This document shows, piece after piece, positions 53,631 through 62,453 of a stretch of 64,000 nt of DNA; position 1 is the first letter of the stretch, and each line of letters begins with the position of its first letter. A program made the translations under genes and the position numbers. This stretch comes from Priestia taiwanensis (GTDB lineage Bacteria; Bacillota; Bacilli; Bacillales; Bacillaceae_G). The stretch spans positions 1,565,160 to 1,629,159 of the forward strand of contig NZ_BMFK01000001.1 of assembly GCF_014638355.1 (NCBI RefSeq). Reading direction: 5' to 3'. The notes beneath the pieces were generated by a model. That model had not been told where the DNA came from. It saw nothing but the letters and a program-made list of their open reading frames with translations, and did not search any database.

Positions 53631-54847
53631 GTTGCATATCCTCCTTTCAAACGTGAAGAGATAGCTTTTGGAGTAGCTGCTATAACAACAAATGTATTAA
53701 TCATCCAGTATATTGCAGGGTACCAAGCTGCCCATATATAGTAACGCAATACTTTGTCATATCTTGAATCATTCCGCAGCGAAATAAGCAACTGAATATG
53801 GCTAACAAACACTAACGCAAACGAGTTATAAGCGAACCAAATAAGCATTTTTTGAACAGTATCTGCGGTAACCACTAAGTAAATCGTGACAATGAGCCAC
53901 GCATATGCCCAAATGACGCTAATTACTTGTTCAAGATAAATAGGCCAAATTCGACGTTGACGCCACGACTTAAAAATATCAAAATGACGTAATACTACTT
54001 CTTGACCACCTTGTGACCAGCGTACACGTTGATTCCAAATACCTGATAATGATTCTGGTACTAACATCCAACATATTGCACGTGGTTCATAGCGAATATC
54101 CCAAAACTTCTTTTGTAATTTCCACGAAACTGCAATATCTTCTGTAATCATGTCGCGGTCCCATAGTCCAACCGAAATCAGCGCCTTTTTACGAAACATA
54201 ACAATCACGCCAGAAACAGTCATGATTTTCCCGATAATTCGCTGCGTTCGTTTAATAGAACCGATAATAGAAGAATACTCCACTAGTTGCATCCGGCTTA
54301 GAAGTGTATCCCTGTTTCGAATACGCGGATTTCCTGTTACTGCACCTAGCCGCTCTCCTCGCATTAAGAAATGACGAACTAAATAGTACGGTGCATCTTG
54401 ATCTAAGAAAGCATCTGAGTCAACGCATAGTAAATATTCTGATTTTGCAGCATGCGCAGCCATATGTAATGCATTTGCTTTTCCACGATTTTCATGACAG
54501 TCAATGACACGAAGGCGTTCATAGGTAGAAGCAAGAGCTACTAAGATTTCGCCTGTTTTATCACTACTTCCATCATTCACAGCGATAATTTCTACATGGG
54601 GATAATGGAGCCGATCCAAATATTTAATTGTTTCGGCAACTGTATCTTCTTCGTTGTAACAAGGAATCAACACGCTAATTAATGGCCATTCTCTTTCCTT
54701 GTAATCCAGGTCTTCATGCTTTTCTCTTGTAGTACTAAAAAGAAAGGCACCAGCAATCCAAAATAAAGCCATGACAAAAGGATACCAAAACACAAATTGT
54801 GCAAGTGGTTCCATCCAAGTGCTAAATTCTAAAAGGTAAAATCCCAA
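53588..54847 (-). CDS. pgaC: Poly-beta-1,6-N-acetylglucosamine synthase (PgaC/IcaA-like)
   Basis: The processive family 2 glycosyltransferase (about 419 residues) has a membrane helix near the N-terminus, a cytoplasmic catalytic domain with VNDGSSD, CVDSDAFLDQD, MITEDIAVSWKL and QRVRWSQGG (the QxxRW motif), and C-terminal helices. It polymerises UDP-GlcNAc and exports the chain. No good ATG is available at the N-terminus; a TTG (MGFYLLEF) with AAAAGGA about 9 bases upstream is the best start. It leads the operon with the PgaD-like and deacetylase genes. A GGDEF-EAL gene lies just upstream. Confidence 0.88.
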   Translation of the reverse strand: MGFYLLEFSTWMEPLAQFVFWYPFVMALFWIAGAFLFSTTREKHEDLDYKEREWPLISVLIPCYNEEDTVAETIKYLDRLHYPHVEIIAVNDGSSDKTGEILVALASTYERLRVIDCHENRGKANALHMAAHAAKSEYLLCVDSDAFLDQDAPYYLVRHFLMRGERLGAVTGNPRIRNRDTLLSRMQLVEYSSIIGSIKRTQRIIGKIMTVSGVIVMFRKKALISVGLWDRDMITEDIAVSWKLQKKFWDIRYEPRAICWMLVPESLSGIWNQRVRWSQGGQEVVLRHFDIFKSWRQRRIWPIYLEQVISVIWAYAWLIVTIYLVVTADTVQKMLIWFAYNSFALVFVSHIQLLISLRNDSRYDKVLRYYIWAAWYPAIYWMINTFVVIAATPKAISSRLKGGYATWTSPDRGNRRSSL

Positions 54848-54975
54848 TTTGATCAGTCCTTTTACATTTCTGAACAACTACGTATTGCATGTAATACTAC
54901 CTTTCGTCAAGTCACTACAAAATATACGACAAACATTGTGATAGCAAAAGTAAGTTCTACCTTTTTAGCTGCAAT

Positions 54976-55013
54976 AAAAAAAGAAGGCGGTTCATCTTGA
55001 CCGCCTTCTTTTT
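54976..55013 (-). terminator. Terminator of the GGDEF-EAL gene
   Basis: The 15-bp stem AAAAAGAAGGCGGTT / ACCGCCTTCTTTTT with loop CATCTTG separates the regulator gene from pgaC. Confidence 0.9.
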
Positions 55014-55014
55014 A

Positions 55015-57117
55015 CTAGTCTTTATTCGTGAAGAATAACTTAACAATTTCTTCACTTGGCACAGGTCTACTGAAATAAAATCCTTGTGCTTTCATACACT
55101 CTTGCTTCTTTAAGAAATCTACTTGGCTTTGTTCTTCGACCCCTTCTGCAATTACTTCTAATCCTAATATTTTCGCCATATAAATAATGGTTGTTGTAAT
55201 AGCTTCCTCTTTCTTCTCTTTGCCAACTTCTTGAATGAACGAACGGTCAATCTTCAGCATATCAATTGGGAAAGCAGCTAAATAACTAAGTGAGGAATAG
55301 CCCGTTCCAAAATCATCGATAGAAATACCGACACCAAGCTCTTTCAATTTCCAGAGAACAGCCGCTGTTCTCGTTCGATTCTTCATTGCACTCTCTGTAA
55401 TTTCAATTACAAGCTGGCTTGGTGACAATCCATTTATGTGTAAATGATGTTCAATTGTTTCCACAATATCAAGTGTCTCCACTTGCAACGGCGATAGATT
55501 AATTGCTACTTGCTTAATGCAATAGTTTTGATCGTTCCATTCCTTTATTTGTTGACATACATTAGCAATAACCCAATTGCCTATTTCAATTATGCATTCT
55601 GCTTCTTCCGCAATGGGAATGAATTCACCAGGTGGAACCATTCCTAACTCTTTACTATTCCAGCGAATAAGCGCTTCTAGCCCAATTAATTCTCCTGTTT
55701 CCACGTTTAATTGTGGTTGATAATGAAGAACAAATTCATTATTTTCAACAGCACGGCGCAAGTACCTTTCAATATTAAAGACATGCAGGGCAGTTTGTTG
55801 ACATTCTTCATAGTAGAACGTATATGTCTGTTTACGATGTTGCTTATGTTTAATATCATAAAGTGCAATATCTGCTTTTTTCACAAGCATTTCTACATCC
55901 GTTCCGTTCTCCGGGTACATGCTAATTCCAATACTTAAGGTCATGTTTAACCGTTCTCCCATACAATGAAACGGCTCTCTCATCGCTTCTACTAACTCTT
56001 TAGCAAGAAGTTCTACTTGCTCTTTGTTTGTATCTCTACTAAGAATGATAAATTCGTCCCCGCCTTGGCGATAGGCGGCCAAATTAGGATTCTTACTTAC
56101 AATTTTCTTAAACCTAGCTGCGAGTTCTTTTAAAATCATATCCCCTGCATCATGGCCTAACGAATCGTTCACAAATTTCAAACGATCTAAATCCATATAC
56201 ATAAGAGCAAATGTCTGCTTTTGCTCTTTTGCTATTTCAAATACCTCTTTAATATCCTCTATAAAACAAGCACGATTATAAAATCCAGTCAGTGCATCAT
56301 AATACGCCAAATATTCAATTGTCTTTTCTTTTTGCTTTTCCTCCGTTACATCACGAGCCATTAAGTAGAATTCATCAACTGTATCATCAATCATAATTGG
56401 TACAAAGCGTACATTCATAATACGCTCTGTCTTATCTGCATGAATAAATTGACACGTATTCATAACAGCCGGCTGTCCAAATAGCGTATTGTTTAACATC
56501 ATACGAAATGATTCTATTGACGACTGATGAATTAATTCAAAAATAGATGTACCAAGTAAGCTATCATCCTCGTATCCGAACATCATTGTCGTTGCTGGAT
56601 TTGTTTGAGTAATAATACCTCTACAATCAACCGTCAAAATTGCGTCCATATTATAATCAATTAGTGAACGATACCGAAGTAAGCTTTGGTTTAGTAAATC
56701 TTTCTCGAAACGTCTACTTGTCATATCACGAATAACAGTTAATATGTAACGACATACTTGCTCCTCGTCCACTACAGGATTAAGTGTCGTTTCCCCATAC
56801 ATCATTTCCCCACTTACAAGCTGAATTTCTTCTGAAAAATGAATATTCGCCTTCTTTTTTACTACTTGTTCATGGTTTGCTTGTAGCTTATTTGCTACTT
56901 CTTCATTTTGCACTTCATGAAACGTCTTCCCTATATAATCTTCCCCTAAATTCAAATATTTCACTGCAATGGAATTGGCAAATTGATAGCTAAATAAGTT
57001 CGGTCCCTCCACCTTTACAATAAAAACAATTTCTTCCATACTTTCAATGAAATCTTCATTAAGATACAGTGATTGTGCTGTTGAATGCATCAAATTTTTA
57101 TTCTTCGTCTCATTCAT
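55015..57117 (-). CDS. PAS-PAS-GGDEF-EAL c-di-GMP signalling protein
   Basis: This 700-residue cytoplasmic protein has two PAS sensor domains (about 24-135 and 150-265), a GGDEF domain (about 275-435; intact YRQGGDEF) and an EAL domain (about 450-695; intact IGLEALIRW, DDFGTGYSSL and QGFYFSRP). Both catalytic motifs look functional, so it could make or break c-di-GMP. The residues before GGDEF do not show the RxxD inhibitory site. The ATG of MNETKNKN is used, with GGGG 9 bases upstream. It lies directly upstream of the PNAG operon, a classic c-di-GMP target, though a terminator separates them. Confidence 0.92.
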   Translation of the reverse strand: MNETKNKNLMHSTAQSLYLNEDFIESMEEIVFIVKVEGPNLFSYQFANSIAVKYLNLGEDYIGKTFHEVQNEEVANKLQANHEQVVKKKANIHFSEEIQLVSGEMMYGETTLNPVVDEEQVCRYILTVIRDMTSRRFEKDLLNQSLLRYRSLIDYNMDAILTVDCRGIITQTNPATTMMFGYEDDSLLGTSIFELIHQSSIESFRMMLNNTLFGQPAVMNTCQFIHADKTERIMNVRFVPIMIDDTVDEFYLMARDVTEEKQKEKTIEYLAYYDALTGFYNRACFIEDIKEVFEIAKEQKQTFALMYMDLDRLKFVNDSLGHDAGDMILKELAARFKKIVSKNPNLAAYRQGGDEFIILSRDTNKEQVELLAKELVEAMREPFHCMGERLNMTLSIGISMYPENGTDVEMLVKKADIALYDIKHKQHRKQTYTFYYEECQQTALHVFNIERYLRRAVENNEFVLHYQPQLNVETGELIGLEALIRWNSKELGMVPPGEFIPIAEEAECIIEIGNWVIANVCQQIKEWNDQNYCIKQVAINLSPLQVETLDIVETIEHHLHINGLSPSQLVIEITESAMKNRTRTAAVLWKLKELGVGISIDDFGTGYSSLSYLAAFPIDMLKIDRSFIQEVGKEKKEEAITTTIIYMAKILGLEVIAEGVEEQSQVDFLKKQECMKAQGFYFSRPVPSEEIVKLFFTNKD

Positions 57118-57250
57118 ATGTGCATACCCCGTCCTTCTTTCAATCAACAAGCTTTTTATATTAATATACCATGATTTAACACAATACAAAAATTCTATCC
57201 TTGCAAACTTTTACTTCTCGACCTGTACACGCTCCATTAAGAAAATTAAC

Positions 57251-57259
57251 CATAAACTA
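57251..57259 (+). promoter_or_regulatory. SigK-like -10 box
   Basis: CATAAACTA fits the SigK -10 consensus CATANNNTA exactly, about 33 bases before the Pro/Tyr-rich protein start. The expected AC at -35 is a few bases too far, so this is tentative. Confidence 0.35.
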
Positions 57260-57291
57260 TGAAGAAAAGCAGAAAGGAGGTCAATGCACTT

Positions 57292-57531
57292 ATGTACCAT
57301 ACCGTACCACCTTATGAATATAATTACCGCACTGCACCTTATCAGCATGATTATGTTCCTCAGGATCAACGCTTCCTTCCCTTCCTCCCATTTCTCGGAG
57401 GACTCGCAGGAGGGTTAGTTGCAGGGGGATTATTATTTGGCCCACGTCCATACTACGGATACCCACCATACGGATATCCACCACCACCGCCTCCTCCACC
57501 TTGTTGCGGTGCGCCACCTTATTTTTATTAA
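57292..57531 (+). CDS. Small Pro/Tyr/Gly-rich protein, possibly spore-associated
   Basis: The 79-residue protein has a Tyr/Pro-rich start (MYHTVPPYEYNYRTAPY), a hydrophobic Gly-rich middle (FLGGLAGGLVAGGLLFG, about 38-54) and a PPYGYPPPPPPPP tail with a Cys pair. Composition and layout recall small Bacillus coat or envelope proteins, and a SigK-like -10 precedes it. The ATG is used because AAAGGAGGT lies 10 bases upstream; an ATG 11 codons earlier lacks a site. No known family is recognised. Confidence 0.6.
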   Translation: MYHTVPPYEYNYRTAPYQHDYVPQDQRFLPFLPFLGGLAGGLVAGGLLFGPRPYYGYPPYGYPPPPPPPPCCGAPPYFY

Positions 57532-57540
57532 CATATACGT

Positions 57541-57572
57541 AGAAAAAGTGTCCGATTCAACGGCACTTTTTC
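57541..57572 (+). terminator. Terminator of the Pro/Tyr-rich protein gene
   Basis: AGAAAAAGTG and CACTTTTTCT pair, with inner CCG/CGG and a bulged T. Confidence 0.75.
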
Positions 57573-57805
57573 TTCATAAAAAACTACAAATTACGCGCGA
57601 ATTCTTCCATTTTCGGGTAAGCTATTCAAAAAATTGTCTATTCATGGGATAATTTGTAATACAACAAAGAAAGATGTATAATACATATTAGGTATAAAAC
57701 GCTCGCTTTTGTGAGAACGCATTCATTTGTACCTCTTCTTTATCCTATTCTTTTATTTATTTTCTATGTTGCAATCGTATCTATTATATTGAGAGGAGGG
57801 CAATT

Positions 57806-58288
57806 ATGATCCAAGAACAAAATTTGCCTACAAATAATGAATGTATTGAAGAAATTACTCAAGCGATCTTTATTGTGAATCGTCATGCAAAATCTGCACC
57901 AAATCCGAAATACTTATACTTACTAAAGAAAAAAACGATACAAAAATTACTAGAAGAAGGTAAAGCAAAAAAGGTTGGTCTTCATTTTTCCAATAAGCCA
58001 AAGCTATGTCAGCAACGATCTGATGTATTAGTTCAAGCTGGAGAATATTTTTTCCATATTCCCCCTTCAAAAGAAGACTTCAAGCTGTTGCCTCATTTAG
58101 GCGATTTAAATACAACATATCGAAATCCAAAAACAATTATGCGCCTTTCTCTTGCGAAGAAAATTTTGCAAAATTATACTGGTATTGACGATTTGAAAGC
58201 GGAACCAGTTGTAAAAAAACAAAAAAGACTTCCATTCCTAGAGAATTCTTATTTAAGCGGTGGCTATACGTCGGTTAGGCGTTATTAA
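57806..58288 (+). CDS. ykyB: YkyB family protein
   Basis: The 160-residue protein matches B. subtilis YkyB, with the conserved FIVNRHAKSAPNPKYLY, VGLHFSNKPKLCQQRSDV and PHLGDLNTTYRNPK segments. The function is unknown; the protein is soluble and basic. The ATG follows GAGGAGGG. In B. subtilis ykyB is next to cheV; here cheV is 2 kb away, on the far side of ykyA and a deacetylase gene, which still supports orthology. Confidence 0.88.
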   Translation: MIQEQNLPTNNECIEEITQAIFIVNRHAKSAPNPKYLYLLKKKTIQKLLEEGKAKKVGLHFSNKPKLCQQRSDVLVQAGEYFFHIPPSKEDFKLLPHLGDLNTTYRNPKTIMRLSLAKKILQNYTGIDDLKAEPVVKKQKRLPFLENSYLSGGYTSVRRY

Positions 58289-58291
58289 TGT

Positions 58292-58335
58292 AAAAACCCC
58301 TCCTGTATTCACACGATAATACAGGAGGGGTTTTT
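58292..58335. terminator. Bidirectional terminator
   Basis: A perfect 18-bp stem (AAAAACCCCTCCTGTATT and complement) with an 8-nt loop between convergent ykyB and ykyA. Confidence 0.92.
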
Positions 58336-58342
58336 ATTCTAT

Positions 58343-58993
58343 TTATTCTTTTATTTTTAGGTCCATCGCTTTATATAATGTTGCTTTTCCGTCATTAAAC
58401 TTCTTCGTTAACTCGTTAAATGATGTATTCGCTTCATTTACCGCACGATATTTTTCATTTAATGCTGTTACTTTGTCACTCACCGCTTTTAACTGTACAT
58501 TATCCCCTTTTAACATTGTGTACAACTCTTTCTCTAATACTAACGCTTCTTTGTATGCTGCCACTAACGTAGAGAATGTTTCATAACGCTTGTTATATGT
58601 GTTGTGCACTTCTTTCGCTTGTTCACGTACTTCTTTCTTTTCTAAACTAGTTGTCATATTTTTCACTTTCTCACTAGCTTTATGTGCTTCTGCCAAGATT
58701 TTCTTCTCTTCTTCTATTAGCTTCTCACGCTCATCCACGCCTTTTAGTGCTTCATCTAGCATACCTTGTACAGAGTCGCTACTTTTCTTTGCATCTGCTA
58801 AAATCTTACTATATAATTCTTCATCCTGCTTTTCTAATGATGATAAATTTTCCGCTGCTTTTTGCAAATCCGTTTCCTTCTTCGCAGCATCCTCAAACGC
58901 AGTAAATAACTCTTCTTCCGCTGTCGCCCCGAAGCACCCTGTTAGTAACACTGTGCTTATCATCGCTGTCACTACTACCTTCCAATATTTCAA
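58343..58993 (-). CDS. ykyA: YkyA family putative cell-wall-binding lipoprotein
   Basis: The 216-residue protein has a lipoprotein signal with lipobox LLTGC (Cys 20) and a long alpha-helical, Lys/Glu-rich body that is probably coiled coil. It matches the YkyA family, described as cell-wall-binding lipoproteins, with no known activity. The start is a TTG with GAGGAGG 7 bases upstream; no ATG is suitable. It is anchored outside the membrane. Confidence 0.87.
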   Translation of the reverse strand: MKYWKVVVTAMISTVLLTGCFGATAEEELFTAFEDAAKKETDLQKAAENLSSLEKQDEELYSKILADAKKSSDSVQGMLDEALKGVDEREKLIEEEKKILAEAHKASEKVKNMTTSLEKKEVREQAKEVHNTYNKRYETFSTLVAAYKEALVLEKELYTMLKGDNVQLKAVSDKVTALNEKYRAVNEANTSFNELTKKFNDGKATLYKAMDLKIKE

Positions 58994-59028
58994 AGCAATT
59001 CCTCCTCAAACGAATTTCCATCGTTCTC

Positions 59029-59865
59029 TTATAAGCGTTCGTCTTTCCAGAAGTTCACTGGGAAATGGGCTTTTTCATCGTATGCTACAAGCTCATATCC
59101 TTTTTCTTTCAATTGAATAATAATTGGCTCCAGTGCATCTAATGACTGCTGGTGTTCATGTAATAGAATAACTTCTACATTCTCGTCTGCACCCTTCATT
59201 ACTTGCTCAACAATTCCCTGAGGATTTCCTTTCAATCTCCAGTCATTAGAGTCAATTGTCCAGTCCCATACTTTAATTCCTGCTTCTGCTGTTTCATTAC
59301 GCAGTTGTTCATGTAATCCTGGCGTTGATCCATATGGCGGACGGACTAATTTCGGATTTTTCCCCGTAATCTCATCAATCATCTTTAATGCTTCTTTCAT
59401 CTCATCAACAAATTCATTTTGGTTATACAACTTACCGTATTTATGTGTCATACTATGTGCACCTGCGTAGTGCCCCTCTTCAACCGTTTGCTTCACATAT
59501 GGAGCTAAATCTTTCTTTGCTAAGTTTCCTCCAACGAAGAAGAATGTTCCTTTTGCATCATGCTTCTTTAATACTTCTAAAAACTTTGGTAATAACTTAC
59601 TTGGTCCATCATCAAACGTTAAATACGCTACTTTTCTTACTTGACCGTTATATTCTTGCGGTGCAGATTTTCCTAAACCTTGCACTGGAAGTTCCGTTGC
59701 AAGTTGCAACGTTTGTTCTACCTTTGCTACTCCTTTGGCAGGCGAAAAGAAGGCCTTTCCTGCAAAGAAAATCCCAGTAAATACCGCTAAGATTCCTATA
59801 ATAACGCATGTACGCTTTATCATACGAATCTTGTCAGCATTCTTATTCATTCGTGACACATTCAT
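59029..59865 (-). CDS. Polysaccharide (peptidoglycan/chitin-type) deacetylase
   Basis: The 278-residue protein has an N-terminal membrane anchor (about 17-38) and a NodB domain with all five motifs: TFDDGPS, HSMTH, RPPYGSTPG, DWTIDSNDW and LLHEH. It should deacetylate N-acetylglucosamine or N-acetylmuramic acid in the wall, as several B. cereus-group homologues do, which protects against lysozyme. The ATG follows GGAAAG. It is just upstream of ykyA in the same direction and may be co-transcribed. Confidence 0.88.
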   Translation of the reverse strand: MNVSRMNKNADKIRMIKRTCVIIGILAVFTGIFFAGKAFFSPAKGVAKVEQTLQLATELPVQGLGKSAPQEYNGQVRKVAYLTFDDGPSKLLPKFLEVLKKHDAKGTFFFVGGNLAKKDLAPYVKQTVEEGHYAGAHSMTHKYGKLYNQNEFVDEMKEALKMIDEITGKNPKLVRPPYGSTPGLHEQLRNETAEAGIKVWDWTIDSNDWRLKGNPQGIVEQVMKGADENVEVILLHEHQQSLDALEPIIIQLKEKGYELVAYDEKAHFPVNFWKDERL

Positions 59866-60084
59866 CTACTCATCTTTCCTTTCTACGCTATATCCTATGC
59901 TGATCTTCATATTTGAAACACATCTATTTACCATCATACTAGAGATGACACTCCTAATAGTAAAAATAAAGTTACAAAACAATGAAACTAGCATGGTCTG
60001 TTCTCTAAACGTTCACGTACAAGTATCTTTTTAATCATAACATCCGATATACTCTGAAACAATGTAAGGACATAACTGTGCCAA

Positions 60085-60129
60085 TAAAAAAACATGACAA
60101 TTTCTTTATACGAAATTGTCATGTTTTTT
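60085..60129 (-). terminator. Terminator of cheV
   Basis: A perfect 18-bp stem (AAAAAACATGACAATTTC and complement) with a 7-nt loop, just past the stop. Confidence 0.9.
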
Positions 60130-60136
60130 ATTACAT

Positions 60137-61036
60137 TTATAAAATATTTTGGTCAATTAACTCAATAAGTTCCACAATTTGTGGCTTACTTACTTGCGCA
60201 TTTGCTCCGACCATTTCACCTTTATGACGTAAGTCTCCTGTAATTAATGAAGAGAAGATTAACACAGGTAATTCCTTTAGACGATCATGCTCTTTAATTC
60301 GTTTTGTTAAATGATGTCCATCCATTTGTGGCATTTCAATATCTGTAATAACTAACTGAACGAATTCCTTGATATCTTTCCCTTGCTCGACAACTTGTAA
60401 TAAGTAATCAAGCGCCTCTCTACCATTCTCATAAAATGTACAATTCGCATAACCCGCTTCTGTTAACGTTTCTTCTAATAACTTACGAAGTAATGGCGAA
60501 TCTTCAACAACCATTACATGCTTATCCGAACGCTCACGCTCACCAAGACGCTTTAAGCTTGAGAATTTAATCGATGTTTCTGGATTAATATCAACAATCA
60601 TTTTCTCGAAATCTAGTAACAGAATCATCTCTCCGTCAAACTTCACCACGCCTGTGATTTGCGTTTCTAATCCTTGATACATTTCATTCGGTTTCTCAAT
60701 CTGCGTCCATGAAATACGGTGAATTTGCGTCACATTATGTACGTGGAAGACAATTTTCACTTGGTTGAACTCAGTCACAATATATTTATCATACTCTGGT
60801 TGTGTTGACGGTGGCATTCCTAACGCCGTTGCAACATTTACAACTGGCAACACTTCACCACGTAATTCAATAATTCCCTCTACATTGCGATGTGCTTGTG
60901 GAATTGGCGTAATTGGTAGTGGGTTAATAATTTCTCTCACTTTAATAACATTAATCCCAAACTTTACATTTCCAACAATAAATTCAACAATCTCTAATTC
61001 ATTCGTCCCTGTATCTAACAAAATACCGTTATTCAT
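60137..61036 (-). CDS. cheV: Chemotaxis coupling protein CheV
   Basis: CheV links chemoreceptors to the CheA kinase and adapts through phosphorylation. The 299-residue protein has a CheW-like domain (about 1-160; FGINVIKVREI, IIELRGEVLPVVNV) and a receiver domain (about 175-299) with the acidic pair in VVEDSPL, the phospho-acceptor Asp in VITDIEMPQMDG and the Lys in QVSKPQ. The ATG follows GAGGAAT. It is monocistronic. A TATAAT box with TTCAAA 16 bases upstream lies near 61086-61113. Confidence 0.95.
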   Translation of the reverse strand: MNNGILLDTGTNELEIVEFIVGNVKFGINVIKVREIINPLPITPIPQAHRNVEGIIELRGEVLPVVNVATALGMPPSTQPEYDKYIVTEFNQVKIVFHVHNVTQIHRISWTQIEKPNEMYQGLETQITGVVKFDGEMILLLDFEKMIVDINPETSIKFSSLKRLGERERSDKHVMVVEDSPLLRKLLEETLTEAGYANCTFYENGREALDYLLQVVEQGKDIKEFVQLVITDIEMPQMDGHHLTKRIKEHDRLKELPVLIFSSLITGDLRHKGEMVGANAQVSKPQIVELIELIDQNIL

Positions 61037-61210
61037 TACTTTAATTCCTCTCTGTATTGAACTGTATTCATCCCTAGTATCTACTATTATAAGGTGAGTA
61101 GCTACTATTTGAAAATACTATACAACAAAAAAACATCATACGACTTAGTTAAAACATCCAGACGTATGTCTTTTGCTTCACATACTATATATCGTAAAGG
61201 ATGTGAGAAA

Positions 61211-61396
61211 ATGAATAACAAAATTGATTTTATTCGTTATTCAGCTGGTTTCATGACATCACTCAACCTTCTTCTGAACTCCCTTGGCTACAATCTAATT
61301 GAAAATGAACAAATGGTTAACTTCACAAATGTTATCTCTTTCGCTTATCTCATGTGGCTTACCCATAGCTCCTGCAAAAAGAAAAAAGAAGAGTAA
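61211..61396 (+). CDS. Short holin-like membrane protein (SPP1/XhlB type)
   Basis: The 61-residue protein has an N-terminal NKIDFIRYSAGFM segment, two hydrophobic stretches (about 10-28 and 35-54) and a basic Cys/Lys tail. The pattern resembles phage SPP1-type holins such as XhlB but is shorter. There are no phage genes nearby. The ATG has GGATGTGAG close upstream; the frame extends upstream without a ribosome binding site. Assignment is by pattern only. Confidence 0.5.
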   Translation: MNNKIDFIRYSAGFMTSLNLLLNSLGYNLIENEQMVNFTNVISFAYLMWLTHSSCKKKKEE

Positions 61397-61453
61397 ATCA
61401 AAGAAACCATGCATCCATGCGTAAAATAGAGACAAGCTCTTTCTTTACGTAAA

Positions 61454-61488
61454 CTAAAGCTAGCTCTGCCTGTCTGAGCTAGCTTTAG
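61454..61488. terminator. Perfect hairpin downstream of the holin-like gene
   Basis: The 13-bp inverted repeat CTAAAGCTAGCTC / GAGCTAGCTTTAG with a 9-nt loop lies between the holin-like gene and the reductase gene. It has no good T run, so it may be an operator or RNA hairpin instead of a terminator. Confidence 0.5.
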
Positions 61489-61576
61489 TCGTTGGAAAAA
61501 GAGACTAATAGAAAAGGTTTCATACTTATAGTAGAATAGAAAAGTAAGGGTTTTCAAAGTGAAAGGAGCTCACAAT

Positions 61577-62410
61577 ATGAATATAACATCCACAACAACA
61601 CTATATAACGGTATTAAGATGCCTATTCTCGGACTTGGTGTATACAAAGCCCAAGAAGGCAATGAAGTAAAAAACGCTATTAAAACAGCGCTACAGCTCG
61701 GCTATCGTAGTATCGATACTGCCTCTTTATATGGAAACGAACAGGGTGTTGGTGAAGCAATTCGTGAGTCCGGCATCCCACGCGAAGAACTATTTATTAC
61801 AACGAAAATATGGAACACAGATCACGGCTACACGTCCACTATCGATGCTTTTTACGAAAGTTTGAAGAAGCTAGGTCTTTCTTATATTGACTTATACTTA
61901 ATCCACTGGCCAGTTCAAGAAAAGTTCTTGGATACATACCGTGCCATGGAGAAGTTATACGAAGAAGGATTGGTACGTGCCATTGGTGTCTGTAACTTCC
62001 ATACACATCACTTAGAGAAATTGCTTGCTAACTGTACCGTGAAGCCAGTCATTAACCAAATTGAAATGCACCCTCGTCTGTCACAAGTAGATGTTCGACA
62101 CTTCTGCACGGAACAAGATATTCAAGTCGAAGCGTGGAGCCCATTGATGCGAGGCGGTGAAGTATTACAAAATGATATTGTACAAACATTAGCAACGAAA
62201 TACAACAAGACTCCTGCTCAAATTGTCCTTCGCTGGCACTTACAGCATGATGTTATCATTATTCCGAAGTCTGTCACACCTGCACGTATTAAAGAAAACA
62301 GTGAGATTTTTGACTTTGCTTTAACGGATGAAGATATGCTGTTAATTGATAGCTTACATACAAATACACGTACAGGAAAAGACCCAGATACATTTCATTT
62401 ATACTTTTAA
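61577..62410 (+). CDS. Aldo/keto reductase (YtbE/YvgN-like)
   Basis: The 277-residue NADPH-dependent reductase has the family motifs: Asp and Tyr in SIDTASLYGNE (about 45-55), Lys in FITTKIWN, His in LYLIHWP and the C-terminal IIPKSVTPARIKEN. The close Bacillus relatives reduce glyoxal, methylglyoxal and other aldehydes. The ATG of MNITSTTT has AAAGGAG 8 bases upstream; an in-frame GTG six codons earlier overlaps that site. It is monocistronic and followed by a bcr1-like element. Confidence 0.92.
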   Translation: MNITSTTTLYNGIKMPILGLGVYKAQEGNEVKNAIKTALQLGYRSIDTASLYGNEQGVGEAIRESGIPREELFITTKIWNTDHGYTSTIDAFYESLKKLGLSYIDLYLIHWPVQEKFLDTYRAMEKLYEEGLVRAIGVCNFHTHHLEKLLANCTVKPVINQIEMHPRLSQVDVRHFCTEQDIQVEAWSPLMRGGEVLQNDIVQTLATKYNKTPAQIVLRWHLQHDVIIIPKSVTPARIKENSEIFDFALTDEDMLLIDSLHTNTRTGKDPDTFHLYF

Positions 62411-62453
62411 TAAATAATAGGTTCATCACGATAACATAAAGATGATTTTTTAT

